Program-made: the position numbers and the translations under genes
Source: [Pasteurella] aerogenes
GTDB taxonomy: Bacteria; Pseudomonadota; Gammaproteobacteria; Enterobacterales; Pasteurellaceae
Assembly (NCBI GenBank): GCA_900637275.1
Contig: LR134362.1
Location: 1,302,001-1,366,000 of the forward strand
DNA: 64,000 bases
Direction of reading: 5' to 3'
The notes under the pieces: generated by a model
Seen by the model: only the letters and a program-made list of their open reading frames with translations
What the model was told of the DNA's origin: nothing
Database searches by the model: none
Part shown: positions 1 to 7,406 of the stretch, in pieces
Numbering within the stretch: the stretch's first letter is position 1
Layout: every line of letters starts with the position of its first letter

Positions 1-974
1 CCATGGGCGGCTTGGTTTGTACCGGATTTGTCTATCTGGCGTTAAGTACCTTAGTTAAACTCAAAGGAGCCGGTGCGTTACAAAAAATCTTCCCACCAGT
101 CGTAGTTGGTCCGGTCATTATCATTATCGGGATGGGCCTTGCGCCCGTCGCGGTCGATATGGCGTTAGGCAAAAATGGCAACTATGAATACAATGATGCA
201 GTATTGGTTTCGATGGTTACTTTATTGACCACTTTATGCGTGGCGGTTTTCTCTAAGGGAATGATGAAACTTATCCCGATTATGTTCGGTATCCTGGTGG
301 GCTATGTGTTATGCCTGTTCCTTGGGCTGATTAATTTCCAACCGGTTTTGGATGCGCCTTGGTTCAGCCTACCGAAAATCACGACGCCGGAATTTAAACT
401 GGAAGCCATTTTATATTTACTTCCTATCGCTATCGCACCAGCGGTAGAACACGTGGGCGGGATTATGGCAATCAGCTCCGTCACTGGAAAAGATTTCCTC
501 AAAAAACCGGGCTTACATCGCACCTTATTGGGCGATGGTATTGCCACTTCTGCCGCCTCCTTACTCGGCGGTCCACCAAATACCACTTACGCGGAAGTAA
601 CTGGCGCGGTGATGTTAACCCGTAACTTTAATCCAAACATTATGACTTGGGCGGCAGTTTGGGCGATTGCCATTTCGTTCTGTGGAAAGGTCGGCGCATT
701 CTTATCCACTATCCCAACGATCGTGATGGGTGGTATCATGATGTTAGTTTTCGGCTCCATTGCGGTAGTAGGTATGAGTACGCTGATTCGAGGCAAAGTT
801 GATGTCACCGAAGCGCGTAACCTGTGCATTATTTCAGTGGTTATGACTTTTGGGATCGGCGGAATGTTCGTCAACTTCGGCGAAATTTCCTTAAAAGGCA
901 TTAGCTTATGCGCAGTCGTCGCCATTATCCTAAACTTAATTTTACCACCAGCAAAAAATCAAATTGAAGATTAA
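1..974 (+). CDS. uraA: Uracil permease, 3' part (cut by window start)
   Basis: Inner-membrane nucleobase:proton symporter that imports uracil (NCS2 family). The 5' end lies outside the window; the visible 323 residues correspond to roughly the last three quarters of a protein that is usually a little over 400 residues. Visible support is a run of hydrophobic helices and the conserved family segment around AIAPAVEHVGG, followed by the GGPPNTTYAE motif, which in this family includes the glutamate of the substrate site. It ends 14 bases before a good intrinsic terminator. Upstream neighbours such as upp cannot be seen. Confidence 0.93.
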   Translation, partial: MGGLVCTGFVYLALSTLVKLKGAGALQKIFPPVVVGPVIIIIGMGLAPVAVDMALGKNGNYEYNDAVLVSMVTLLTTLCVAVFSKGMMKLIPIMFGILVGYVLCLFLGLINFQPVLDAPWFSLPKITTPEFKLEAILYLLPIAIAPAVEHVGGIMAISSVTGKDFLKKPGLHRTLLGDGIATSAASLLGGPPNTTYAEVTGAVMLTRNFNPNIMTWAAVWAIAISFCGKVGAFLSTIPTIVMGGIMMLVFGSIAVVGMSTLIRGKVDVTEARNLCIISVVMTFGIGGMFVNFGEISLKGISLCAVVAIILNLILPPAKNQIED

Positions 975-987
975 TTTTTAAACAAAA

Positions 988-1020
988 AACAGAGATAGGC
1001 TTGCTTATCTCTGTTTTTTT
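988..1020 (+). terminator. Intrinsic terminator of uraA
   Basis: A ten-base stem (AACAGAGATA at 988-997 with TATCTCTGTT at 1006-1015) is followed by a T run. It directly follows uraA and precedes hda, so hda probably has its own promoter or depends on readthrough. Confidence 0.85.
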
Positions 1021-1063
1021 CGTATATGCTAATCACAACATTGTTCAGCGCAGGATATTTTCG

Positions 1064-1762
1064 TTGTTAAATTCACAGCTCACATTGCCAATTCATCAAC
1101 TTGACGATGAAACCCTTGATAATTTTTATGCAGATAACAATCAGTTATTGCTCAATTCATTGCATAAAAATTTTGAGCAATTACAACAACCTATCTTTTA
1201 TTTATGGGGCGAAAAAGGCTGTGGCAAAAGCCATATTTTAAAAGGCTCCATCAATTATTTTTTGCAACGCCAACGCCCGGCACTGTATGTGCCACTTAGC
1301 AAATCTCGCTATTTTTCACCGGCAGTTCTGGATAATTTAGAATATCAAGATCTGATTTGTTTGGATGATCTACAGGCAGTAATAGGGGATGATGAATGGG
1401 AATTGGCCATTTTTGATTTAATCAACCGCCTACGGGAAACGGGAAATGCCTTGTTGCTGATAAGTGCAGATCAATCGCCAAATTCGTTGCCCATTCGCTT
1501 GCCGGATCTCGCCTCGCGCTTATCTTGGGGCGAAGTTTATCAAATGACGCCGTTAAGCGAAATGCAAATGGTTGCCGTATTAAAACAAAACGCCTATGCG
1601 CGCGGCATTGAACTGCCTGACGAAAGCGCGATGTTTTTGCTAAAACGTCTAGATCGCGATATGACAACCCTTTTTAGTGCGTTGCAAAAATTGGATAAAG
1701 CCTCTTTACAGGCACAACGCAAATTGACTATTCCTTTCGTAAAAGAAATCCTCCAATTATAA
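1064..1762 (+). CDS. hda: DnaA regulatory inactivator Hda
   Basis: AAA-family partner of the sliding clamp that stimulates ATP hydrolysis by DnaA after initiation, limiting re-initiation. The protein begins MLNSQLTLPIHQ, where QLTLPI resembles the N-terminal clamp-binding motif of Hda. A Walker A-like GEKGCGKS follows. I chose the TTG at 1064 because AGGA lies eight bases upstream and the 232-residue product matches the family length; the longer reading frame would start at a TTG inside the uraA terminator. It faces der, sharing a bidirectional terminator. Confidence 0.88.
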   Translation: MLNSQLTLPIHQLDDETLDNFYADNNQLLLNSLHKNFEQLQQPIFYLWGEKGCGKSHILKGSINYFLQRQRPALYVPLSKSRYFSPAVLDNLEYQDLICLDDLQAVIGDDEWELAIFDLINRLRETGNALLLISADQSPNSLPIRLPDLASRLSWGEVYQMTPLSEMQMVAVLKQNAYARGIELPDESAMFLLKRLDRDMTTLFSALQKLDKASLQAQRKLTIPFVKEILQL

Positions 1763-1806
1763 AAAGTGCAGTCAAAAATTTTTCTTTTTTCGACCGCACT
1801 TTTTTA
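1762..1806. terminator. Bidirectional terminator from paired uptake signals
   Basis: AAGTGCAGT at 1764-1772 (one base off the uptake core) and ACCGCACTT at 1793-1801 form a stem between the convergent genes hda and der, with A and T runs on the outer sides. This is the usual Pasteurellaceae use of inverted uptake signals as terminators. Confidence 0.8.
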
Positions 1807-1807
1807 T

Positions 1808-3316
1808 CTATCTTTTTGATTTTTTAATAAATTTCATCAAACGTTTACGCTTACGCAATTGATTTGGTGTCAATTTATTGCGACGTCCAGCAAACGGGTT
1901 ATTGCCCTCTTGGAATAAAATCCGAATTGGCGAACCGATAATTTTTAAACTACGACGATAATAATTAGACAAATAGCGTTTATAACTATCCGGCAGACGC
2001 TCCATCTGATTACCGTGAATCACAATAATCGGCGGATTATAACCGCCCGGATGGGCATATTTTAATTTAATGCGACGTCCACTCACCATTGGCGGTTGAT
2101 GCTCATCAGTTGCCATTTGCAAAATACGAGTGAGCATTGAGGTGGTCATTTTTTGCATCGCACAAGCATAAGCCTCTTGAATAGATTCAAATAAATTTCC
2201 CACACCACTACCATGCAAGGCTGAAATAAAATGCACACGCGCAAAATCAATAAAGTCCAAACGACGATCCAACTCGGATTTCACCCGATCTTTCACCTCT
2301 TGATCCAAGCCATCCCATTTATTGACTACAATGACTAAAGAGCGTCCCGCATTCAAAATAAACCCAAGTAGTGACAAATCTTGATCCGACACGCCTTCAC
2401 GCGCATCAATGGTCAGCAATACCACGTTGGCATCTTGAATAGCTTGCAAGGTTTTGATCACAGAGAATTTTTCTACCGCTAAATGCACTTTCCCACGCTT
2501 ACGCACCCCGGCGGTATCGATAATTGTATAAGCCTGTCCATCGCGTTCCATCGGAATATAAATGCTATCGCGCGTTGTTCCCGGCAAGTCATACACCACC
2601 ACACGTTCTTCGCCTAAGATACGATTGGTCAAGGTTGATTTCCCCACATTCGGACGTCCGACAATGGCAATTTTGATATTTTTATCATCCTCTTCCAATT
2701 GTTCTTCCGCCAAGGCTTCATCTAACAATTGTGTATCTTCTTCATTATCAAAATCAAAATCCTGATCCCATTCATCTTGCGATTCTTCCTCAATTTCCAC
2801 CGCACTTTGGATCATTTTTTCCGCCAATGGCGCTAATACTTGCTCCATTAACGCGGTCACGCCACGGCCTTGCGCCGCAGCAATTTGCGCAATCTCGCCC
2901 AACCCTAATTGGTAAAATTCCGCACAATGGGAATCAGCATCAATACCATCAGTTTTATTTGCTACCACCACCGTTGTTTTATGTTGACGTTGGCGTAAAT
3001 AATTAGCAATGCCAATATCTGCCGGCGTGAGACCTGCGCGCGCATCGACTAAAAATAACACAATATCCGCTTCTTCAATCGCCAACAGCGACTGTTCAGC
3101 CATTTTCTCCTCGACGCCTTCTTCCGTACCGTCAATTCCACCGGTATCAATCACAATAAAATCATAACCGGCAACATTGGCTTGACCATACTTGCGATCT
3201 CGAGTCAATCCCGGAAAATCCGCTACCAACGCATCACGCGTGCGAGTTAACCGATTAAATAAAGTCGATTTTCCCACATTCGGGCGACCGACAAGAGCAA
3301 CTACTGGCGTTGTCAT
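1808..3316 (-). CDS. der: Ribosome biogenesis GTPase Der (EngA)
   Basis: Double-G-domain GTPase required for 50S subunit maturation. Two P-loops are visible (GRPNVGKS at residues 10-17 and again at 221-228). Each is followed by its own G3 (DTGG 57-60; DTAG) and G4 (NKTD 121-124; NKWD), then a C-terminal KH-like RNA-binding domain and a basic tail. A strongly acidic linker of about 40 residues (roughly 174-213) separates the two G domains. At 502 residues the length is normal. In some gammaproteobacteria der follows bamB; here its upstream neighbours are tRNA genes. Confidence 0.97.
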   Translation of the reverse strand: MTTPVVALVGRPNVGKSTLFNRLTRTRDALVADFPGLTRDRKYGQANVAGYDFIVIDTGGIDGTEEGVEEKMAEQSLLAIEEADIVLFLVDARAGLTPADIGIANYLRQRQHKTTVVVANKTDGIDADSHCAEFYQLGLGEIAQIAAAQGRGVTALMEQVLAPLAEKMIQSAVEIEEESQDEWDQDFDFDNEEDTQLLDEALAEEQLEEDDKNIKIAIVGRPNVGKSTLTNRILGEERVVVYDLPGTTRDSIYIPMERDGQAYTIIDTAGVRKRGKVHLAVEKFSVIKTLQAIQDANVVLLTIDAREGVSDQDLSLLGFILNAGRSLVIVVNKWDGLDQEVKDRVKSELDRRLDFIDFARVHFISALHGSGVGNLFESIQEAYACAMQKMTTSMLTRILQMATDEHQPPMVSGRRIKLKYAHPGGYNPPIIVIHGNQMERLPDSYKRYLSNYYRRSLKIIGSPIRILFQEGNNPFAGRRNKLTPNQLRKRKRLMKFIKKSKR

Positions 3317-3571
3317 AAAAAACCTCTATTTATCAAATTGGAGCGAATTTTCTCCAATATCTAAAAATGTGCGCCATTATAGCGGATTTTACCTCGGATG
3401 AGAAATGTAATACCTATGTTAATAAGGTTTAATTTTTTAAATCACAAACCACGCTACTTTGACCTGTGCGGAAAATTTAAGTAATTGTGCAAAATATAGT
3501 AATTTTTTTATTCTATTTTCAACAATCTGCATTTTTTTTCAGCAATTAATCATATTTTTTACAAACAACCG

Positions 3572-3599
3572 TTGACAGATTTCCAGAAGTCAGTAAAAT
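3572..3599 (+). promoter_or_regulatory. Promoter of the tRNA Gly-Cys-Leu cluster
   Basis: A perfect -35 TTGACA (3572-3577) and a -10 TAAAAT (3594-3599) with a 16-base spacer lie about 20 bases before tRNA-Gly. Nothing else downstream on this strand needs a promoter here. Confidence 0.75.
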
Positions 3600-3619
3600 G
3601 CACGCCACTAACAGCGAAT

Positions 3620-3695
<76 letters not shown>

Positions 3696-3702
3696 AACTA
3701 AC

Positions 3703-3776
3703 GGCGTGTTAGCAAAGCGGTTATGCACTGGATTGCAAATCCATGTAGCTCGGTTCGACTCCGGGACACGCCTCCA
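3703..3776 (+). tRNA. tRNA-Cys (GCA)
   Basis: The 74-base cloverleaf with encoded CCA has anticodon loop ATTGCAAAT (GCA) and acceptor GGCGTGT paired with ACACGCC. It starts seven bases after tRNA-Gly. Confidence 0.96.
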
Positions 3777-3805
3777 TAACTTGCAACGCAGTTAGTTTTA
3801 GTCTA

Positions 3806-3892
3806 GCCCGAGTGGTGGAATCGGTAGACACAAGGGATTTAAAATCCCTCGCCTTTCGAGGCGTGCCAGTTCAAGTCTGGCTTCGGGCACCA
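3806..3892 (+). tRNA. tRNA-Leu (TAA)
   Basis: An 87-base class II tRNA with a long variable arm (CGCCTTTCGAGGCG), anticodon loop TTTAAAA (TAA) and encoded CCA. It ends the tRNA operon and marks the left edge of the accessory stretch that runs to ssb. Confidence 0.97.
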
Positions 3893-3918
3893 TTTAAAAT
3901 ATAAATAAATTCAATAAG

Positions 3919-3942
3919 ATAGTCGCTAAATGCGGCTTTTTT
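3919..3942 (+). terminator. Probable terminator of the tRNA cluster
   Basis: A short GTCGC/GCGGC stem with one wobble pair precedes a T run about 30 bases after tRNA-Leu. The stem is only five pairs, so the call is moderate. Confidence 0.5.
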
Positions 3943-3986
3943 TATGCCTAAATTTCCTTCCCCCTATTTGCTCAAAATGTGGCTTG

Positions 3987-4066
3987 GTGGCTGTAAAGTG
4001 GCTGTAAAGTGGCTGTTTATTTTTTATACACAAATTTCAATTGCATTCACTGGTGGCTGTACAGCC
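3987..4066. repeat. 11-bp tandem repeats beside tRNA-Leu
   Basis: GTGGCTGTAAA occurs at 3987-3997 and 3998-4008, a third diverged copy follows at 4009-4019, and a related GTGGCTGTACAG lies at 4053-4064 inside the palindrome GGCTGTACAGCC (4055-4066). No gene is visible here. The position just after a tRNA gene would suit an old integration scar, but no duplicated tRNA end was found. Confidence 0.6.
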
Positions 4067-4114
4067 AGCAAATGATGAAGTTTTCTCCCTCAAAGCAGTG
4101 TATACAATTAAATA

Positions 4115-4347
4115 TTACCTTTGCGAGTGACAATGCCAATCGGTAATAGTACCCGCCTGAAATTCCACAATCGCCGAACCGTCCAAACTGTTCAGGATTT
4201 CAGGCAGTCTGGTAAAACGAGCTGGTCCTGAAAAATGCTCGCTCGGTGTGGCAGTCCATTGATGTTGTGTATAAGGCGTAATAGTTTGTTCCGCCAACAC
4301 AGGTGTATTAGCGAAAACAAGTGCGGTAAAAAAAGAAAGTTTTTCAT
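4115..4347 (-). pseudogene. Cupin (mandelonitrile lyase-like) fragment
   Basis: Remnant of an exported cupin protein. Read on the reverse strand, a signal-peptide-like segment (KLSFFTALVFANTPVLA) leads into SEHFSGPARFTRLP, then IVEFQAGTITDWHCH. These match the opening strands of small cupins related to bacterial (R)-mandelonitrile lyase, where the WHxH histidines bind metal. The ATG at 4347 is one base out of frame (five A where six are needed), and the protein stops just after the first metal-binding histidines, so most of the barrel is missing. A perfect uptake signal sits inside the signal-peptide codons at 4319-4327. Family assignment is from motif memory. Confidence 0.6.
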
Positions 4348-4351
4348 AGAG

Positions 4352-4501
4352 TTATCTCGGTAGAATGCGTTTGCAAATGCAAATGCTTGCCCCTTGAATA
4401 GTAATATAGCCCTGCTCTACCAATTTTAGTGCATACAAGTCCACCACTTGCTTTTTCACTCCACTATTTGAGTGTACCATCAAATAGCCGAATATTTTTG
4501 C
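4352..4501 (-). pseudogene. Alpha/beta hydrolase fragment
   Basis: About 49 codons read GYLMVHSNSGVKKQ, then VVDLYALKLVEQGYIT. This resembles the first strand and helix of dienelactone-hydrolase-type alpha/beta hydrolases, which usually run VVHPxGGVKEQTA...YAxxLAExGYV. There is no start codon, no nucleophile elbow and no catalytic residue. A stop lies immediately upstream in frame, and the 3' end runs into unrelated codons. It sits directly upstream of the cupin fragment on the same strand, so the two were probably one operon before decay. Confidence 0.5.
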
Positions 4502-4554
4502 TTATGTCAAAATTTGCTGATATATAAACATTTGTCGCAATAGTTAAGCCTTTG

Positions 4555-4631
4555 AGCTCATATTTCACCGGCAGAATATGACTTTGATGGAATGCCAATG
4601 GAAAGCTCATAATGGACAACAGCCGGATTAA
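4555..4631 (+). pseudogene. 3' tail of a second DUF1349 gene
   Basis: The codons before the stop at 4629-4631 read MTLMECQWKAHNGQQPD, nearly the same as the last residues of the intact DUF1349 protein ending at 9732 (MVLTECQWQAHNGQQPD). Upstream, SSYFTG resembles SSFTA of that protein but with a frame break. This is what is left of a paralogue about 5 kb from the intact copy. Confidence 0.7.
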
Positions 4632-4667
4632 ACACCAAATGGCTGTTTATATGAAAGTTACATTTGT

Positions 4668-5540
4668 TTAAACAGCCTGAAACCCCACTTTTTCCATCAC
4701 AAAATCCAAAAACGCACGCATCACCGAAGACGGATAACGATGTTTCAAATACAACAAATGCACAGGATAAGTCCGCATCGGGTAATCGTGCAACACTTCC
4801 ACCAAGCCATATTCTTCAATCAAACGATTGGCAATCGTTTCAGGTAAATGCCCCACGCCACGCCCTTGTTGAATGAAATAAGCGATGGCATACACATCGT
4901 TTGACGCAAACACATAAGGCAATTTCAACACCTTATTTTCTAATGAAATTATCAACTCTTTTTGCTCGACTTTGGCAAAACCGACACAAGGAAAACGCGC
5001 CAAATCATCAGGCGTTGTCGGTGTGCCGTATTGTGCCAATAAATGCGGATGTGCCACGCATTTGACTTTTGCCGTCAGCACCAAACGCGCCACCGCATTA
5101 TCCGTATGCAAATCCCCAGTCCGAAACGCAAAATCAATATTATCTTCCACCAAATCCAAAACTCGGTCGGTTACTTGGCAATGAATGCTCACTTTGGGAT
5201 ATTTCGCGCCAAATTCATCGAGCCACGCCCAAACTTCTTCCAGCCCTGTAAAGGTGGAAATGCGTAATGTTCCGCTAATTTCTTGATGTTCAGAGAATGC
5301 TTTTTCTACTTGCAATAAATTATCAATGTTTTGATACACTTGCTCATAAAGCTTTTGCCCTGCCATTGTCGGCTTAACGCCTGATTTTTTGCGGTCAAAG
5401 AGTTGAATATTGAGCGATTTTTCTAATTCTGTAATTTGACGGCTAATGGTGGCAATCGGCACATTCAGCCGTTCGGACGCTTTGGAGAGACTTCCGTCTT
5501 GGACGACAGAGACAAATAGGGATAGGGCGTTTAGGTTCAT
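4668..5540 (-). CDS. LysR-type transcriptional regulator
   Basis: DNA-binding regulator of 290 residues. The N-terminal winged helix-turn-helix (MNLNALSLFVSVVQDGSLSK, then SERLNVPIATISRQI, about residues 1-65) is typical of LTTRs. A periplasmic-binding-protein-like effector domain follows (roughly 90-290). It diverges from the SnoaL-like lipoprotein gene, and a dyad GGAA-N6-TTCC lies between them at 5556-5569, a natural LysR site. A sister of that site lies upstream of the nitronate monooxygenase gene (7410-7423), so it may control both. The inducer is unknown. Its stop codon overlaps a partial Neisseriaceae-type uptake word. Confidence 0.9.
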   Translation of the reverse strand: MNLNALSLFVSVVQDGSLSKASERLNVPIATISRQITELEKSLNIQLFDRKKSGVKPTMAGQKLYEQVYQNIDNLLQVEKAFSEHQEISGTLRISTFTGLEEVWAWLDEFGAKYPKVSIHCQVTDRVLDLVEDNIDFAFRTGDLHTDNAVARLVLTAKVKCVAHPHLLAQYGTPTTPDDLARFPCVGFAKVEQKELIISLENKVLKLPYVFASNDVYAIAYFIQQGRGVGHLPETIANRLIEEYGLVEVLHDYPMRTYPVHLLYLKHRYPSSVMRAFLDFVMEKVGFQAV

Positions 5541-5555
5541 AGGATTTTCATTTTT

Positions 5556-5611
5556 GGAAAGTAGGTTCCATATTATGCCATTCTTATTTAAATTTCAATC
5601 ATCTAAAATAC
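5556..5611 (+). promoter_or_regulatory. LysR operator and promoter of the SnoaL-like gene
   Basis: The interrupted dyad GGAAAGTAGGTTCC (5556-5569) is followed by a -35-like TTCTTA (5581-5586), a 17-base spacer and -10 TAAAAT (5604-5609). The block is repeated with about 33 of 39 identities in its promoter part upstream of the nitronate monooxygenase gene (7435-7473), which supports a shared regulator. Confidence 0.6.
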
Positions 5612-5642
5612 ACTTATTTATCAAGCAAACAGGGCTAATCCA

Positions 5643-6137
5643 ATGAAAAAACTTATCTTATCGGTGCTTGTAGCAAGCGTGGCATTAACAGGGTGTCAAA
5701 GCGTATCCAGTGCCGCACAAAAAGCCGAAACAAGCGTCAAATCAGTGGTTCAATCCAAAACTGAACGCAATAAAGCCAATGCCATCGCTTTTTATGATTT
5801 GGCATTTAATCAGCACAAAGTCCAAGAAGCCGCCGATAAATACATTGGTGATGTTGATTTACAGCACAATCCAATGGTGGCGGACGGCAAAGAAGCCTTT
5901 GTCAAAGGCATTGGCGGATTTGTCAGCCAAGCCCCACAAGCTCGCTCACACATCAAGCGTGCGATTGCTGAAGGCGATTTGGCGGTGTTGCACATTCATA
6001 GCCAACCAACGCCAGACAGCTTGGGCAGTGCGGTGATGGACATTTTCCGTTTTGATGAAAATGGTAAAATCGTAGAGCATTGGGACGTTCTGCAAAATGT
6101 GCCATCCAAAACCGCCAGTGGTCGCAGTATGTTTTAA
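5643..6137 (+). CDS. SnoaL-like (NTF2-fold) lipoprotein
   Basis: 164 residues with a lipoprotein signal peptide ending LTGC (Cys18), so it is probably anchored in a membrane. A coiled, charged linker leads to an NTF2/SnoaL-like domain: NKANAIAFYDLAFNQH, then YIGDVDLQHNPMVADG, and near the end MDIFRFDENGKIVEHWDVLQ, the usual closing strand of SnoaL-like cyclase-fold proteins. Members of this superfamily are often enzymes on small cyclic substrates, but catalysis here is not established. It diverges from the LysR gene and ends at a strong terminator. No strong ribosome binding site is seen; CAGGG lies about a dozen bases upstream. Confidence 0.8.
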   Translation: MKKLILSVLVASVALTGCQSVSSAAQKAETSVKSVVQSKTERNKANAIAFYDLAFNQHKVQEAADKYIGDVDLQHNPMVADGKEAFVKGIGGFVSQAPQARSHIKRAIAEGDLAVLHIHSQPTPDSLGSAVMDIFRFDENGKIVEHWDVLQNVPSKTASGRSMF

Positions 6138-6150
6138 TCTTGTAAAGCGT

Positions 6151-6186
6151 AAAAACACCGTTTGGAGCAATTCAAGCGGTGTTTTT
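6151..6186 (+). terminator. Terminator after the SnoaL-like gene
   Basis: AAAAACACCG pairs with CGGTGTTTTT across a 16-base loop, ending in a T run. The same style of hairpin follows the cation transporter (7317-7355) and the nitronate monooxygenase (8455-8488), which suggests these genes came together. Confidence 0.8.
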
Positions 6187-6216
6187 GTGTGGAAATTTTG
6201 CAAAAAATAAACTTTT

Positions 6217-6228
6217 AGGCTGCCTGAA
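6217..6228 (+). repeat. Neisseriaceae-type DNA uptake sequence
   Basis: AGGCTGCCTGAA is, from memory, exactly the AG-simDUS dialect described for Simonsiella and relatives. It lies between the convergent SnoaL-like and MerR genes. Near matches are AGCCTACCTGAA at 7381-7392 (one base from the Eikenella dialect) and AGACTGCCTGAA on the reverse strand at 4199-4210. Such words are not a Pasteurellaceae signal. Confidence 0.7.
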
Positions 6229-6231
6229 ACA

Positions 6232-6630
6232 TTATCCTTTATCTTTAATACTTTTAATGATTTGACAATTTTCAATTTTTTTATTTTGACAACCAATAAT
6301 TTGTTCCAAAAATGATTTAACTTCTTGTAATTGCTTAATTTGTTCATTGATATGCGATAAATGTTTTTGGGTTAACTCATCAACATCATCACATTGATGA
6401 TTGGGAGTTGTTTGGAATGCCAATAAGACCTGAATATCTTTTAAAGAAAAACCGATATTGCGACAAGTTTTAATAAAGCGTAATTGTTCTAGCTGATTTT
6501 CATCAAAAACTCGGTAGCCATTAGCTTGAAAAGTTGGCTTGATTAAGCCTTGTTTTTCATAATAACGAATGGTTTCCAAATGCACGCCTGTTTGTTCACT
6601 GGCTTGTTTAATTTGAAAAATTTTTGACAT
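6232..6630 (-). CDS. MerR-family metal-responsive regulator (CadR/PbrR-like)
   Basis: Metal sensor of 132 residues that probably activates the divergent cation-efflux gene. The N-terminal MerR winged helix (IKQASEQTGVHLETIRYYEK, then GLIKP) is followed by a long dimerisation helix with Cys80 at its start and a C-terminal loop with Cys114 and Cys122. A cysteine before the helix plus two in the loop fits the CadR/PbrR group, whose members sense Cd, Pb or Zn. I chose ATG 6630 because it gives the canonical MSKIFQIKQ start; the longer frame would cover the promoter. The metal cannot be told from sequence. Confidence 0.88.
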   Translation of the reverse strand: MSKIFQIKQASEQTGVHLETIRYYEKQGLIKPTFQANGYRVFDENQLEQLRFIKTCRNIGFSLKDIQVLLAFQTTPNHQCDDVDELTQKHLSHINEQIKQLQEVKSFLEQIIGCQNKKIENCQIIKSIKDKG

Positions 6631-6635
6631 TGTAC

Positions 6636-6666
6636 TTGACCCTGTAATGACTACGGAGTTTATATT
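6636..6666 (+). promoter_or_regulatory. MerR-type promoter with 19-base spacer
   Basis: TTGACC (6636-6641) and TATATT (6661-6666) are separated by 19 bases, the over-long spacing that MerR activators correct by twisting DNA. The spacer holds an imperfect dyad, ACCCTGTA / CTACGGAGT, like operators of Cd/Zn/Pb efflux genes. It drives the cation transporter and overlaps the regulator's own upstream region. Confidence 0.8.
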
Positions 6667-6699
6667 ATAGCAAATTTCAATCATCTTTCGGAGTTTGTT

Positions 6700-7314
6700 A
6701 TGGCGTGCCAAAGTTGTTGCAGTTCAAATCAGCCTATTCATCAATCACCCAAGTACAAAAAAGCCTTGTGGATTGTCTTGATATTAAATTTATCAATGTT
6801 CTTTGTGGAAATTGTAATGGGGATTAAATCGGGTTCAACTTCGCTGTTGTCGGACAGCTTGGATTTCTTGGGCGATAGTGTCAATTATTTGATAAGTTTG
6901 ATTGTTTTGCCAATGGCATTAAGTTACCGTGCCAAAGCATCTATGGTTAAAGGGCTAACGATGGGCGTTTTTGGCTTATTTATTTTAATTACAACCGTTT
7001 ATCGTGTGTTTTATGGGGAAATTCCCAGTTATAGCGAAATGAGTATTGTGGGATTTTTAGCGTTGTTGGTGAATGTGTCAGCAGTGTTGATATTATTAAA
7101 ATTCCGTGATGGCGACAGTAATGTCCGAAGTGTATGGCTATGTTCTCGCAATGATGCGATTGGTAATGTGGCGGTGATTTTGGCTGGTATAGCAGTTTAT
7201 TTTTTTCAATCAAAATATCCTGATTTAATTGTGGCGTTTATTTTGGCATTTTTAGCATTACAAGCCAGTCAAGAAATCATCAAAAGGGCTTGGGCGGAAT
7301 TAAAAGTCAGTTAA
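6700..7314 (+). CDS. Cation diffusion facilitator-type metal efflux protein
   Basis: Inner-membrane divalent cation exporter of 204 residues, made only of a membrane domain with five or six helices and no C-terminal cytosolic domain. A cysteine-rich start (Cys3, Cys6, Cys7) could bind metal. The motif SDSLDFLGDS at residues 51-60 carries the spaced Asp residues of the transport site in the CDF family, and the second site includes SRNDAIGN. It faces away from the MerR regulator and carries its MerR promoter, so it is probably induced by its metal substrate (Zn, Cd or similar). Confidence 0.85.
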   Translation: MACQSCCSSNQPIHQSPKYKKALWIVLILNLSMFFVEIVMGIKSGSTSLLSDSLDFLGDSVNYLISLIVLPMALSYRAKASMVKGLTMGVFGLFILITTVYRVFYGEIPSYSEMSIVGFLALLVNVSAVLILLKFRDGDSNVRSVWLCSRNDAIGNVAVILAGIAVYFFQSKYPDLIVAFILAFLALQASQEIIKRAWAELKVS

Positions 7315-7316
7315 TT

Positions 7317-7355
7317 TAAAACACCGCTTGAATGAATTTTCAAGCAGTGTTTTTC
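7317..7355 (+). terminator. Terminator after the cation transporter
   Basis: AAACACCGCTTG pairs with CAAGCAGTGTTT (one mismatch) and runs into T residues. An Eikenella-dialect-like uptake word lies 26 bases on, at 7381-7392. Confidence 0.8.
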
Positions 7356-7406
7356 TTTTTAAATTTTGCAAAATATTTTCAGCCTACCTGAAAGGTAATT
7401 TCCATA

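Noticed and set aside
1001..1063. Longer start for Hda at TTG 1001
   Set aside because: It would begin inside the loop of the uraA terminator and adds residues without family similarity; TTG 1064 has AGGA at a proper distance.
6026..6034. Possible Pasteurellaceae uptake signal in the SnoaL-like gene
   Set aside because: The sequence is CAGTGCGGT, one base off the core and within ordinary codons, so it does not count as a perfect signal.
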